From Lunularia cruciata (Eukaryota > Streptophyta > Marchantiopsida > Lunulariales > Lunulariaceae), in NCBI GenBank assembly GCA_948567375.1, contig OX419762.1, positions 13,026,001-13,090,000 on the forward strand: 64,000 bases of DNA, given 5' to 3'. Below are positions 1 to 13,000 of this stretch, piece after piece. Each line of letters opens with the position of its first letter. The stretch's first letter is position 1. Made by a program: the position numbers and the translations under genes. The notes below the pieces were generated by a model, which saw only the letters and a program-made list of their open reading frames with translations, was not told where the DNA came from and did not search any database.

Positions 1-39
1 AGTCCGTGTCTTCTCTTGAGTGATCATATTAACCCTTTA

Positions 40-1050
40 TTGAAGTAGGAAGTAGCAATTAAGCAATTGTGGTGTGTAAGAATCATGGATCTTTTATTAT
101 AGGATTTGATGCAAGGAATGTTGAACAAGTTTTGGGAGATCAAGATGACTATGAAGGTGTTGCAAAGTCAAGAACATACCTTTAGGAATGATCAGGCAAT
201 GCAAGAAGGAGAATTGTCTTAAAATCCAATACCAATGGCTGAAGTACCTAGAGAGTCCTTCATGCCAAGAACACCAAACCCGGCCAACAATGAAGCAACA
301 TTGTTATTGCAAATGAAGAAGACATGCAATATCAAGAATGAATTGATACTTTAGATTTTTTACAATTGAGAACACCAATAATTCTACTTGCATGTTTGCA
401 TGTGGGTACTTGATCAACAAGGCATTCACATGGTACAACGCTTGAGAAAAATCAATGTTGGTAGAAGGAAGAGAGGTCACTTGGACAGCCATGCAAGAAA
501 GGCTGTTGGAGAATTTCCAATCCATGGATTCTACACAAATGACCTAAATTAGACTATGGGGATTAAAGTAGAAGAATAGTGTACAAGAGTATGTTGAGGC
601 ATTTGTCAATCTATAGGTTGCAATAACCAACATGAGTCCAATAGAAGCTCTGGACAATTCCAAGCAAGGGTTAAAAGAGCAGATTTACCAAGAAGTAATG
701 GTACAAAACCCTCACATAGTTCTTGAAGCCATTGCTTGCACTCAGAGAATTGTGGGGGTGCTTTGAGGAGGTGAAGTGGTAGTTCTGACTCCAAATTATT
801 GGACTGAAACATAACACTTTGGCAGACTATTCTTGTGGAATTGGGCAACATTTGGTTTTGAGAACAAGGAGCACGACCACTCCAAGGAGAACAAGGATGG
901 GTCAATGAAAGGAGACATGAGGTCCCATGAGAGGAAGGGACTTGAGCAAAAAAATGTTTTTTTTACAATTGGGGTCAAGTTGGGCACCTAGTCATCAATT
1001 GTCATACTCATTTTCCCAAAGGCCCTTGGCCTTCATATAGGCAATCTTTG
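40..1050 (+). pseudogene. gag remnant of family A copy 1
   Basis: Similar to the gag of the family A element on the minus strand at 57.0-58.1 kb; for example the stretch near 185-300 matches plus-strand 57880-57990 read in reverse. Several in-frame stops. Near 960-1010 the zinc knuckle is visible only as a remnant: the glycine, histidine and last cysteine survive but the first two cysteines are lost. No intact frame longer than about 100 codons. Confidence 0.65.
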
Positions 1051-1194
1051 AACAACATGGAGAGATGAATTGAAGAAGAGGATGTAGAAATCATAGCAAA
1101 AAACAAAGATCACCAATAAATGCACCTCTTGGCCTTACTTGCTCAATGGAGAAGTAAAGAAGTGAGGAAAGGAAGAAAACAAGTGCATAGAGAT

Positions 1195-2450
1195 TGAGGA
1201 AGATAAACTCACAATTGGTCATTGTAAATGGAGTCCTAGAAGGCAGTCATGTGAGAGTATTGATAGGCCTTAAAATAATAGAGAATTTCTTGTCTTGCTC
1301 TATTGCAATAGGGTTGGGGACGGATCAAGAGAAGGATGAGAATGAAGAAGTAAAATTACCTAATGGGTAGACAAAGAGGATTGAGTCATTACTTGGAAAG
1401 GTAGCACTCTCTATAAGAGAGTATAAAGAAGCAATTGAGTGGCAAGTAATATAGTTAGTTCATTATGATATAATCTTAGGTATGTCATGGATGGAGCACT
1501 ACAATCCCACAATCAATAGGAGGAAGAAAGTAGTAAGAACTCACTAATGGAAGATCATTGGAGTTAAAGACAGAGCAAAAAAGCAAGAATTACCTCTTTA
1601 TGTCATAGAAAAAACAACTATCTCTAAGACAAATGGATATTTCATGGGTCTATTAAGAGAAGTCTAGATTGCACAATTTGATAGACAGGTTCAAGAGAAA
1701 TTGAAGATGTGGTCAATGAGTTTCAAGACATCTTCTTAGATGACCTACCCTTAGGATTACCACCAAAAAAGAGAGGAGACCATAAAATCAAGATAATTTA
1801 TGAGAAGACACCTCCTTGTAAGGCCCCATATCATCTATCACCTCATGAGTTGGAGGAATGTAAGGCTCAAACCAAGGATATGTTGCAAAAAGGGTTTATC
1901 CAACCCAACATATCACCATATGGAACTCTTGTCTTGTTTGTGAAGAAAAAGGATGGTATAATGTGCATGTGCATTAAGTACCATGGCCTAAATCAACAAA
2001 CATTGAAGAAAAAATACCCCTCATCATGCATGGATGACCGTTGATCAACTCAATGGGACAAAACACTTCACCAAAATTGATATGCAAAGTTGGTACAACT
2101 AGATCCAGATTACAGAGGAAGACATTCACAAAATTACCTTTCAAACAAGGTATGGTCACTTTGAGTACCTGGTGATGCTGTTTGGCCTCACCAATGCACC
2201 AACCACTTTCATGAGTTTGATGAATGATATATTTCATCCATATTTGGATAAATTGTTATCATTTTTAACTGTTTTAACATATTTGGATAAATTGTTATCA
2301 TTTTTAACATTTTAAATAAATTGTTATCATTTTTCTAGATGACATCCTGACCTATAGTAGGATGATGATGAAACACAAGCAACATTTGTGAGAAGTCCTC
2401 CAAATTGTGAGTTTGACAACAAAATCTCAAAGTGTGAGTTTGACAAGTCT
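1195..2450 (+). pseudogene. Protease and reverse transcriptase remnant of family A copy 1
   Basis: The best open stretch, 1709-2044, encodes the start of the RT region. It shows the FQDIF-DLP-GLPP linker, then CKAPYHLSPHELEE, then FVKKKDG in the fingers. Downstream, in other frames, TRYGHFEYL and FGLTNAP near 2145-2205 mark the palm domain. A duplicated AT-rich stretch (ttggataaattgttatcattttt, repeated around 2240-2335) interrupts the frame just before the catalytic aspartates. Upstream (1195-1680) the aspartyl protease and linker are recognisable by match to the minus-strand copy. Several frameshifts; non-functional. Confidence 0.8.
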
Positions 2451-2539
2451 AAAGAAGACTTCTTGGGGCATAGAGTAAGTGCAAAAGGTATCCATGTGTT
2501 AAAAGGTAATGGAGTGCTTTAGAAGATCATTCAAAAATG

Positions 2540-4180
2540 GAGTGCTTTAGAAGATCAGACTCAAATCAAGAGTTTTTGTGGATTGAAGAGGTTCTATTAT
2601 CAATGACTTCTCCAAGGTTTCACAACCTCTAATGGCACTACTTGGCAAGGAGAAGAAGTGGATGTGGAGAAATATACAAGAATTAGTTTTTCAGGAATTA
2701 AAAGACGCATTACTACATGCATCAATCTTGAAATGGTATGATCCAATGTCCAATCAAGTTGGCTATAGATGCATCATGCATAGCAATAAGAGCAATCCTA
2801 CAACACAAGTGGCATGATAGATAGTATCCAATTGCATATTTCTTTCAAAAGCTATTACCGACAGAATGCAACTACCACACCACCAAATGAGAAGAGTTGA
2901 CCATTGTCTTGCAACCAAGCATTAGAAGCACTATCTTAGCAAGAAGGCATTTGTAGTGGAGACCAACCACAAACCTCTAGTCTACCTTGAGACACAAAAA
3001 GATCTATCTTGTCAACAAATTTGATGGGTAGAGTGGAAACAAAGATTCAATATGATAATTACATATGTGGAAGGCTAGAAACAACTTACAAATGCATTCA
3101 TTCAAACACTTATGACAAACAATTTGGTGGTAGAAGTCAAAATGAACCTTGAATTTTGGCCAAGGCTGCTTGCTGTTACAAAAACTGACCCATTGATTGT
3201 AGGAGCTCAATCATCCAAAGGCATCACTAGTACCCAAGGACTCACTTTTTGTGATTTCAAGTTATGGATCCCGAATGATACAGACTTAAGAATTCTCATC
3301 CAAGCAGAATGTCATGATTTTGCCATTGCATGTCATGTTGGAGTGGACAAGACCTTGGATGCAGCCAAATGCAATTACTACTAGCCCAAGATGAGCAATG
3401 ATGTGATGGAGTTCATTCAAAGTTGCCTACTCTATCAACAAAATAAAGCTTGTAATCAAGCTCCCGCATGACTCTTTCAACTCCTTCCTAGTCTTATACA
3501 ACTTTGGGAATAGGTAGGCATGGATCTTGTTTGCAAATTGCCCAAGACCACCTCAGAGTCAACAAAGACTATGATTGCATTGTAGTCTTTGTTGAATGAC
3601 TTAGAAAAATGATTCATGTGTGTCCTACCACCAAGGGCATGACTGCTCTACAATTAGCTGAATTGTACTTAGATGTAGTCTTCTCTCAACATGGCCTATC
3701 TTGAGTGCTCATCATAGATAAAGACACACAATTCACCAATTTGTTTTTGAGAACACTCTTTTGTTTTCTCAAAACCAAATTGGCCATTTCCACAACCTAC
3801 CATCCATACATTGATGGACAAATAGAGTGAGCTAATCACATTATTGAGGACATGCTCTGGGGCTTCATCCATGGGAGACCTTACTTCAACTAGTGGAATT
3901 TGCATACAACAATTTAGTGAATGCATCCATAGAGGTCACACCATTCTTCCTTGTGCATGGAGAGCATCCTTTCACATCTTGAGCTTGATGAAGATCCGCT
4001 TGATGGATACCAAGGTGGATTTTATCAACCTTTTTGTTGCTAAAAGCCAAAAAAAGTGGAGAATGCCAAACATAAGTTGTAGATCGCCCAAAATTGACAA
4101 AAATAGTATGTTGATGCACATTATTGGCACATAGAGTTCAATGTTGGGGATCAAGTTTGGTTATCAACAACCAACCTCAC
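2540..4180 (+). pseudogene. RNase H and integrase remnant of family A copy 1
   Basis: 2540-3110 matches the connection and RNase H region of the family A element (a frame at 2632-2817 holds LLGKEKKWMW). 3112-3384 is an open stretch with the integrase zinc-binding region (AECHDFAIACHVGVDKTLD). The integrase core follows in fragments to about 4180. The region where the DDE glutamate should lie (near 3810) carries a stop immediately after the expected residue. The frame is broken many times. Confidence 0.75.
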
Positions 4181-4339
4181 ATTAGTTGGTCCTTGCAAGC
4201 TCAGACCTCATTTTATTGGGCCTTTTCCCATCCTTGATCAAATTGGCATAGTGGCATGCCACCTTGAGCTACCGCCACACATGAAGATTCACCCACTATT
4301 CCATGTTTCCTGAATACGCAGATATGCACCTTGACTATG

Positions 4340-4590
4340 CTACTTTCTTTCCATACAAGAAATTAGACCTTGTTTAACACTCATTGATGACACAAAGGAA
4401 TATGAAGTCAAACACATTCTCCAAAAACACATCCGAGGTACTTGCCATCCATGTGTGGAAATATCTTATCCAGTGGAGACGGTGCACACCATATGAGGCA
4501 ACATGGGAGCCAACAACCAACTTGACCAATGCACCAATGTTAGTGAAATCTTTTGAGCAACAGCTTTGCAATGAAGATGTCACGTCTTAA
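4340..4590 (+). pseudogene. Chromodomain remnant of family A copy 1
   Basis: The frame at 4384-4590 ends in a chromodomain-like C terminus: YLIQWRR, then PYEATWEP, then about 25 residues to a stop just before the polypurine tract. Chromodomains of gypsy integrases are known to bind modified histone tails and steer insertion into heterochromatin. The first strand of the domain is in another frame, so the domain is broken. Confidence 0.7.
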
Positions 4591-4603
4591 AAGAAGGGAG
4601 GTT
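4588..4603 (+). other. Polypurine tract of family A copy 1
   Basis: The purine run aaaagaagggaggtt lies directly before the LTR start TGTAATAC. The same arrangement is present in reverse complement beside the LTR of the family A element at 53551. This is the expected primer site for plus-strand DNA synthesis. Confidence 0.75.
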
Positions 4604-5225
4604 TGTAATACCAAGAACTAGACATATCATCTAGAGATGAAAATTGGTTTGGTAATATTTGGAAGGATGTTATGTATTATGGGCTAGGTAGATAAGATAG
4701 ATGTGTTACAAAAAGAGTACTTCTACTAATAGAGCAAGAGTTGAAAATAGCTTAAATTTGTAATACAAAAACTAGACATATTACCTACAGGTGAAAATTG
4801 TCTTGGTAACATCTGGAAGGATGTTATGTATGATGGGCTAAGTAGATCAAATAGAGGTTTCACCAAAAGAGAACTTTTACTAATAGGGAAAAAGTCAAAA
4901 ATAGCTTGGAAAGTTCATAGTCAACTTTGGAGGTCTAAATGGATAAATTAGGCCTAAAAATGGGCACATCTCCCACTTCTTGATGGAGGAAAGGTTGGCC
5001 TTCTCTCCCTCCATGCTTGTCTCATTAATTGCTTTCCAATGGTACCTCACCCACGCAATTTAGAGATTTCTATAGGAAGAGTCCCTCTAGGCAAGGATGG
5101 TTTGACAACCAGATAGGATCAAAATCAACATATCACCCATGCATGCAACTAATCTGAAGGTAGAGCTTGTTGACATATTACCAATCCATGTTGTTGATCC
5201 CAGAGTAGAGCTTTCTTTGATTTAA
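4604..5225 (+). repeat. 3' LTR of family A copy 1, truncated
   Basis: Starts with TGTAATAC, as both LTRs of the complete family A element do. Two tandem versions of the U3 start are visible (4604-4755 and 4757-4960), the same internal duplication as in the other copies. Similarity continues through the GGTACCTCACCCAC block and the 'gtagagctt' block, then is lost near 5225. About 130 bp of LTR are therefore missing. Confidence 0.75.
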
Positions 5226-7015
5226 GAACAAGAAAGAGTATTTAAAATGCTAAGATTTGTAGTAGTTTCACTCCACTACAATGCAATTTTAGGTATTACT
5301 TGGCTTTAACATCATAGGGTTTATTTTATTGTGCTTGATGAAAATTCACATAGAATACTAAGGTACAAATTATAGACTAGGTTGTTTTGTACGTTGTGTG
5401 AGACATCTACAAATAATCATTTCCACGATATGAAGTTTGTAGATGAAGGAACTATAGAACAAGCTTTGGAGGAGTGTATTCTTATTTTATGCTTAGAAGA
5501 TTAAACTATAACACAAAAAGAATTTCTTGAGTAGAATAAACCTAAAATAAAAGTGGTTAATTATATATAAAGAGTTTGGAAATAATTCTTGACAATATTC
5601 TATAAAATTTACCCTTTGATCAAGGCATGTATTTCAAGATATAGTTATTGTAAGGCAATACTACAATGAAAAGAACAATCTATTAAATCTATTGACTCTC
5701 ACAAATAGAGTTAGAAAAGCTCCAAATAACATTAATTTAATTATTTGAAAGTATTTTATTCTATATAGCACATAACCTTGGAGACCACCTATACTATTTG
5801 TACCAAATAAATATGGAGGGATTGAATTTTATATTGAATACTATGGTCTTAATAAATTAATAGTGAAGAATACATATTCTTTGACAAATTGTTGAATTAT
5901 CTAAGTGAAGCAAAATACTTCTCTAAGTTGAATCTTTGAATGTTTGAATTCTCATTGATAAAGAAGATGTGAAAAATATTACCTTTTGTACAACATGTGA
6001 GCATTTTGAAGAGAAAGTTTTACCTTTTGGGCTCACTAATGCTCCAAAAATTTTCATGAATCAAATCCATTTGGTGTTAAAGGGGTAATTGGATAGATAC
6101 ATATGGTATTTTTAAATGAAAATTTAATTTATGTGAAATTGGAGGCAACATAAAAGAACCATATATGAGGGATCTTGAAATGACTATGCTAATGGAAATT
6201 CTATTGCATGAAATCCAAGCTTTGTTTTTGGAAGAGGAAGTTAACTTTTTATACCATAAGGTTTCAATTGAGGAGATCAGATAGAAGAGGAGAAGATCAA
6301 AGCTATTATCAATTGACCTACTCTTAAGGATGTTATAAAAATTTGGGAATTAAATGGATTGGTGACCTTTTAACAAAAATTCATACATTATTATGCTCAT
6401 GTGGTCACACTATTAATGAATCTCTTGAGGAAAATGAAGCAAGGAAAAACATTCAAGAAAGAAGAAGCATACAAGAATTTAAGGATATGGTGACCTCATG
6501 ACCCAAATTCACAACCATATGATCCTCAATTACCTTCTATGGTTGATATTGATGCTTCTAACTTTGTAATTAAAGTAGTTATATTAAAATATGAATCCCA
6601 AATGGTTGCATCTCATTGCCTTTATATCTCAATGGATAAACTCAACCACAAATAATTATTCTACTTGAGATTGAAAATAACTTGCAATGTTATCCACAAT
6701 AAAAAGATGTAAAGACATTATCTTTAAGAGAGACAAGTGATGATGCATAAAAATCACACTCTCTTATTGCAATCCTTTTATTTGGAACACATTAGTAGTT
6801 TGCATCATTGGTCAGAAGAGCAACTAAAATTGTATGATATCAAGCTCAAATATAAACTAGATAAGTTTTATGTTATTCTCAATGTCTTGCCTTGTCACAA
6901 GAATCTTACTCAAAGATTCTTCATAAACAATAGCAATTACTACAATGTCAATTTATCCAAAGATCTAGATATAGTTCAAGAATGCTTTAAAATAGGATCC
7001 TTACTTTCAAATTAA
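5226..7015 (+). pseudogene. Old Ty3/gypsy pol remnant
   Basis: Heavily decayed, AT-rich remnant readable on the plus strand through frame changes. YNAILGITWL (near 5278) is a protease-linker motif. LPFGLTNAP (near 6018) is the RT palm. Short stretches follow resembling the connection region (about 6290-6500), RNase H (DIDASNFVIKVV, near 6550), and an integrase-linker frame at 6737-7015. It differs strongly from families A and B, so it is a third, older lineage. No intact frame exceeds 92 codons. Confidence 0.6.
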
Positions 7016-8447
7016 TTAAAGAATATCAAAAAAAGCAAGAATAAAATAAAAATCCTAAATATAATTGACACTCTACCCTCCTTTAAATTTTAAATTAAAA
7101 CATTATTAACCATTATTTTATAAAACTTTGTTTATACCCATGAAACTTTGAAAACTCTTTGAAAAGTCCAAACACAAGATATATACCAAATTTCTGAATA
7201 GCTTATATATATTCTTTAAAAAAATCTTCATGATACACATACAAGAGGAATCAAAACCCATATTAATATGAACTTGTTGTAGGCTATGGCAAGGAGTTCA
7301 AGTAAAGGTTAAGAAAAGATCTAGGCATTTTTTAACCTATATGATAGCTAATATGAGAGTATATGATAACAATGGTTGCTAGTCTACTGCTTGGCTTTCC
7401 TTGTCCTTGGCAATATCTACTTTCCAAGGGTATATTATCTCTACATACATGATTTAGAGGAATGTCTAGTTTTCTTCCAATATAGTTCATGACATTTTAT
7501 TTTCATTTTTCCTCCTTTAGGCTCAGTCTATTTTGTTAAGTTACACTAGTCACTCCCGCATTCTATGAGAAGTATATATATAATTTGACATCATCACATG
7601 AGAGTATAACTTGTGATATTTTGGGAAATTTTGACTTTAAGTACCTTGTATCTTAGTTCTACGTTACTAGAAAGGCAATTGATTTTATATCCTCATGTGC
7701 ATTTTGATTGTTGTAATTGCTACCTTTTTTTATAGTGCAATCTTTTCTTTTACGATTAATTAACTCTTATGTATCCTCCTCTTGATACTTCAGAAAGAAG
7801 AGAATATTAACTCGACTTTCATCTCAAACTCTAGTAGTTTTCTTTTATTGTATTTCTCGTTCTACAAAATATACAAGTAACTTTTTATCCTACACTCTTG
7901 GACTCATATTCAAAAGAGTTCGGGTATTGCAAATCTTCAACTTAAAGCACAAAGACCATGAATATGTGGTAGATACACTTTATAGGGAGTTTCGATATCA
8001 AGAATGTCTTGGAAGCATACGATATGATAGGTCAACTGCTCTAGGAAAGAAAGTTTCTTGGAAAGAAAAGGGATCCGACCAGAAAGGCAAAAGATTCTCA
8101 AAGAAAAGAATATCAAAATCTGGTCTGTTTTTAAGTTCGTTTCTTCTAACTGGAACCGTAAAATATCATTCTTTATAAAAAAAAAAGAGGAGTTAATGCG
8201 AAGATTATCATCAAAATATGCTAGTAATCAGAAGAAGATAGTCTATATTGGTTATTTAGATTGGCATGTATTGTTTACTAGAGGGAGTAGCATATTGGTT
8301 ACTATCTTCAAGTTTTTATGCAAAGATGAGTATTCAAGTCCCACTCTATACGAGAGGAACGGAATAGGACAAAAGGATAGAATGCAAAAATGCAATTGCT
8401 GAGCAATTGAGCTACATACTTTAGCATTTGATAAGTCATTGATATAA
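7016..8447. other. AT-rich stretch, no gene recognised
   Basis: No coding similarity seen. Two overlapping frames at 7927-8402 give lysine- and arginine-rich peptides without a recognisable domain. I considered an organelle origin because of the composition but found no diagnostic gene. Confidence 0.4.
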
Positions 8448-8552
8448 TGATGAAAAGGCGACCGCGTAGGAAAAACGAAGGATGGGAAGACCCCATCAAG
8501 CCGTATAAGGGAGAGACAAAAAAGGTAACATAGGGCTAAGCCCAATACTCCA
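8448..8552 (-). mobile_element. Very short 5'-truncated LINE 3' end
   Basis: About 105 bp matching, in reverse complement, the 3' UTR of the LINE copies at 22.3-22.4 kb and 62.64-62.75 kb. Shared blocks are the GGGCTTAGCCC hairpin, GATGGGGTCTTCCCATCC, and a terminal GCGGTCGCCTTTT tail. It is flanked by the direct repeat attgatataa (8438-8447 and 8553-8562), the expected target-site duplication. Confidence 0.75.
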
Positions 8553-8562
8553 ATTGATATAA

Positions 8563-9365
8563 GGAGTTAAATTACATAACTATGATATTCTAAGTATAGT
8601 AGGAGGATTTCCGTTTACATATTAATAAGGTTTTATTTTATTTTATTCTTGAGTTTTATCTTTGTTTGGTTAATAAAATTTTCTGTCTTTCTTGTTGTCC
8701 CTTGGATGTCTCGATTTCTCATTGCTACGCGCTAAAAGCTATTCAAAAGAGTTTATAAGAATCCTCCTTAAAAGAAGTAAGAGTTTTTACGACTAGTGGT
8801 TTCTTTTATTTATTTATATGATGAAAGACAGATTATGTAATAAGAAGATACTAGAATTGAAAATTGTACCTATAAAAATTTACAAATAAATTTCTCAAAT
8901 TTTAGACGTACTTCACTTATAGAATTTCTACATTTTAATGATTAAAATATTTAGACTTATCTAAATGAATAAATATTTTGAATTCTTTTTATATTAGAAA
9001 TTTTTTAACCATTTTGAATATTCAGAAAAGCTCACCTAGTAAAAATACATTCTCTAAGGAAATTGCAAATTGCAAATTCTCATTTTCTCTGAGTGGAATC
9101 ATTTTTTAAAATATGAAAATTTTTCTTACTGAGTATGCATGAGAATAAAGATGATTACACTTTATTTTAGAGGAAAAGAACTATCATATAATTTTTCTAA
9201 AGAAAATCTACCAAATAAAAGACCACTTTCTAGAGTAAAAAGAACACTACTCTTATTATTAGTATGAGTATTATATATATATATATATATATCCTTTTTT
9301 GGATATTTATCTCATTAAAATATTTTAAATAAGCTGATATGAACAAAGGGCCAAGGCGATACACA
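8563..9365. other. AT-rich stretch with a TA microsatellite
   Basis: Nothing coding recognised. A TA dinucleotide run of about 22 bases lies at 9271-9292. Confidence 0.4.
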
Positions 9366-9597
9366 ATCCTTATTACCATTATTACAAGGCTACTGTGGAA
9401 TATAAATTGTACCTTGAAAGACTAAGAAGAACAAAGGAAGAAGTCTACTTAGATGTCTATTGGCTTTCAATACTCTTGAGTACCTTATTACCATTATTGT
9501 AAGACTACCTTGGAATACAACTTCTACCTTAGAATACTAAGAAAAACAAAGGAAGAAAAGTCGATGTTGATATCTATTGTTCTCAATATTCTTTAGC
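9366..9597 (+). repeat. Tandem duplication, two units of about 117 bp
   Basis: Unit 1 (9366-9480) and unit 2 (9482-9597) share 'ccttattaccattatt', then 'acaaaggaagaa', then 'tattg.tctcaatattctt', with scattered substitutions. No coding content. Confidence 0.7.
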
Positions 9598-9973
9598 ACG
9601 AACTTGTCTATGCTCAATTTCAGGAACCTGATCATAATCTTCAATGCTTGCGCGTAGTTTCCCCGACAGGGGAAAAGTCATTATGTGATGATTTGGAGAG
9701 TCGGAATAAAGTGCATTTTCACAATGAGTGCTTACTGAGTGATGAAGCCAAATATATTCTGCAATGTTGAAGACATCGAAACCTCATTGGCAAGGGTTTG
9801 ATCGAGCTCACTGTGCCATGCGAGAAAAACTCACGTCTTATAATGGCGTGTTCAGACGCGTTGGATTCGCCATTTAAACTATTGATGAGATTCTGGTAAC
9901 ATGGCATAACAAGGCTAGATCTGCGGGATGGCCATAGATAGAAAAACTCCTGCTTTGTTTGGACAGTCGATAG

Positions 9974-10061
9974 TTAGGTGGTGTGGCGAAGTATGAATTG
10001 CAATGAAATTAAGTCTTCACACTCAAATTCATAGCAATTTATAATCCACCACACCACCTAA
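9974..10061. repeat. 88-nt foldback (inverted repeat)
   Basis: Two arms of about 34 nt pair around a loop of about 20 nt. The outer 13 bp of the arms (TTAGGTGGTGTGG and its complement) are perfect. The inner part has roughly six mismatches. Size and shape fit either a small MITE-type inverted repeat or a plant microRNA-type precursor; I cannot distinguish these from sequence alone. Confidence 0.6.
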
Positions 10062-10074
10062 GTATCCGATTGGA

Positions 10075-13000
10075 AAGACTACATTTATAAAGCTTGTCTA
10101 GGTTCTTTAGTATTAAATAATATTTTATTATTTACAACAAAAAATGACAAGTAAAAAAAAGGGAAGAATCTGCACCAGACCAAAGGGGATGTCCAGATGA
10201 CAGCATCGGGTTGATATGATCATAAAGAAAATATTGCTAGCTGAGAAGAAAGATGGACGTTAACAGAATACACAACTTCAGTGTTTGTAATCCTAGTGAA
10301 ATATAATTGATTATTAAAGAAAGTTCTGGGTTAACAATATGTTTTTTGCAAGGTCAGCTGCATGTTGAACATGAAAGGACAACGTGACAGACGAATCATG
10401 CAAAATTGATTTAACGATCCCTCCATCATGACTCAAACGTTTTGCACTTCAATGCAGATCCTAGAAGCTTATGCAAATATGTCCCAGGAAATGAATATAC
10501 ATCAGTTTGAACAACGACCAACACCTTTACAACGTTTATTTAAACCAACACACCGTACAACGTTCATGGAGAGAAAGATCGTCATTGATCCAGCACGACT
10601 CTTACTAAATCTTGTCACACGACTCTGTGAGTACCCCTCCTCGGAGTCACGTTTTTGATCTGTCCTGATAAAAAAGATCTCAAAGGTTTGTTCGTATTCC
10701 CCTTAAACTCTGGGGTGTAACATGTGAACCGTTGATCAGTTGGGAATTTCATATCTTTTTGTTGCTAGGTGGTAAAAATCCCCAATGTTCTCATAATGTT
10801 CTGGAATTGTCCAGGATACCACATTGCAAATCTGTTTAAGATTCAATGATTCTCGGACGAGGTTGTTCATCAATTCTTGTTATCTCAGGATCGTTGCAGA
10901 CTAGGAATCTGTCACACTCTTGATGCTATAGGACAATTGTCGGGTTACATCAAAGATGTAAACGTTCTAGAGCATATTCATATTAATCAGCCTGGGTACC
11001 TCACAAAAGAAGATTATCCTAGTCGTACTTCCTACATGATGAATAGTAGGCCACGATTACAAAACTCCGTTCTAGAAGATAAATCACAACAGACCTCCAA
11101 AGTGAGAGAGACAGTGGACGGGATTTCCACTTATAAAATTATAGAACTTGTAATCTCCGTTTTGTGGGACAAACATATACCGGTGGTAACCTGCTGCTCA
11201 TTACCATGATCTATACCCTTGAAACTTAATTCATTTCTCGTGAATTATGTAGAGATATGAGATGCATCAAACTTTCAGCATCACATTGTGCAAAGGAAAC
11301 AATGGATACGTTCGGTCGCAGAGCATCAAGATGTGGTGCTGGGTAATCACGTCTGAAGGGGGATAGGAGCTACAAGTTTCCCAGATGCAGTAGTATTACT
11401 TTATGAGGACATTCAGGTGACAGCTAAAAGTGCTCTCACACTTGGAAAATTCAACATCTATTAAGATGATGCGTCCAGTACTTCATTTCCTGAACCTTAA
11501 ATCACCTTCGTTTTGTGACGGCATTACTAGCCTGCAATTTACCAGTTGCTGGTTCCTGCAATTATCAGATTCAAGGTTAAATGAACATATAGTAAGCAGC
11601 AATTGAGGCTCGTGGTGGTTTACCCTCTCTGCGAGTTCAAACTACGAGTTGTTTTCTTAAAATATTGAAACACGTTAGGGTGTTTCAAGGAAGATATGGG
11701 AAACATTTTGTACGGGAGATATACGGGAGGTTCTCTAGACTTTTACGCGATGCGGAGAGTGGAGGTATTTGGATTTTGTAGGATTTTTCGTTGTATTCAA
11801 AGGAATAAATTAAGAATTTGGAAAATAGATTTTGCTAGTATTTCATGAAAATTTTATGCTACGCTTTTAGCATGTAACGAATCAAAAGTCCACTGTGAAT
11901 CTTATCGTACCGAAAATTTATTCAAAACCTGAAACTTTACGAGAATATTAAAAAATGAACATTCAATTTGAGTAACAAATTATAAATTTATTATGTGGAA
12001 ACTTGACGGAACAGCCGATTTCAATAAAGTCCAGTAAATTATTTTTTTGAAACCCCTGTTATACTTAGTCATACTTTTATTGATACTAGTGGGGATTAGC
12101 CCCATTGTACAGCACTGGGGGGTTCCAATTCTGACTTGACGACGGATACTCGTGTATACCCGTGACGAATTTATGACTAAAATACTGGAATTTATTAACT
12201 TTATGGATAATGAAAATCATAAATCATGAATCATTCCCTAAAGTTTTTATGAAGATCTAAATTAAACCACTTTCTCGTCCACGTGTATCATTTATATCTC
12301 TTTTCCTATGTCAGAAGATTCATTTAATAATTCTCTAAATCTTTTCTGGAATCGAATCCTTAATGTAATCAGATAAGTTTAAGATCTAAATGCTCCAGAG
12401 GCTTTCATCACCCATAAAGGTTTTTCAACCAATCCCACTGGATAAACTATGACCTGTAGAAATCCGTCAAGTTAAGAAATGAAACCGCTATGGCTCTTGT
12501 ACTGCTTGATCCACAGAGTCTTTCTATCCTTCTGGTTATCAAACGCGTTCGCCTTCACTTAGTCATGTAACACGCAGTTCTCCAGCCGTCGCCGATCCCG
12601 CTCTGCCTCTCCATTCTTCGCCACTGGCTTGAAAATCCATGGCTCGTGGTTCAGACTGAACTGCTTCTGGGCCCATCACAGATGTTGAGGTTTCAATTTC
12701 GTCTTGCCTGGTAGATGGTGCAACGTCGTAGGAAATTGCTGAGTGCAACAACCTATTAACGTGGTGATGGTTCTACGTGGTAAGAAATCATGATTCTGTC
12801 CTTGTGAGGAAATGACCGGTAAAGTGACTCCTCGAAGGCGTCTGTACTGATACGAAGATAGAGTACAATTTTACCCGTACGTAATTTCAAAAGAATACGA
12901 GTAGGTAGTCAAGATGGCCACCATCCATTCATACGCATCATAATGCATACAGTTACCGACTCTACAGTACCTTATCCCAGATACAGAGTCTTCCCGTAGA

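Larger units (their letters stand above)
1..5225 (+). mobile_element. Family A Ty3/gypsy chromovirus, copy 1 (decayed, 5' end outside window)
   Basis: Collinear on the plus strand with the complete family A element at 52797-59414. The order is gag, protease, reverse transcriptase, RNase H, integrase, chromodomain, polypurine tract and 3' LTR. Position 1 already lies in the leader, so the 5' LTR is outside the window. All coding regions carry stops and frameshifts, so it cannot make protein by itself. The 3' LTR stops matching near 5225, where an older gypsy remnant begins. Assignment to the chromovirus branch rests on the C-terminal chromodomain. Confidence 0.88.

Noticed and set aside
7927-8402. 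Two overlapping lysine-rich frames, possibly a plastid gene fragment
   Set aside because: No motif of a plastid or mitochondrial gene could be recognised; AT-rich DNA yields such frames by chance.
12020-12140. GGGGATTAGCCCC-type hairpin, a possible further LINE end
   Set aside because: Only the short hairpin is shared; the GATGGGGTCTTCCCATCC block and tail are absent.
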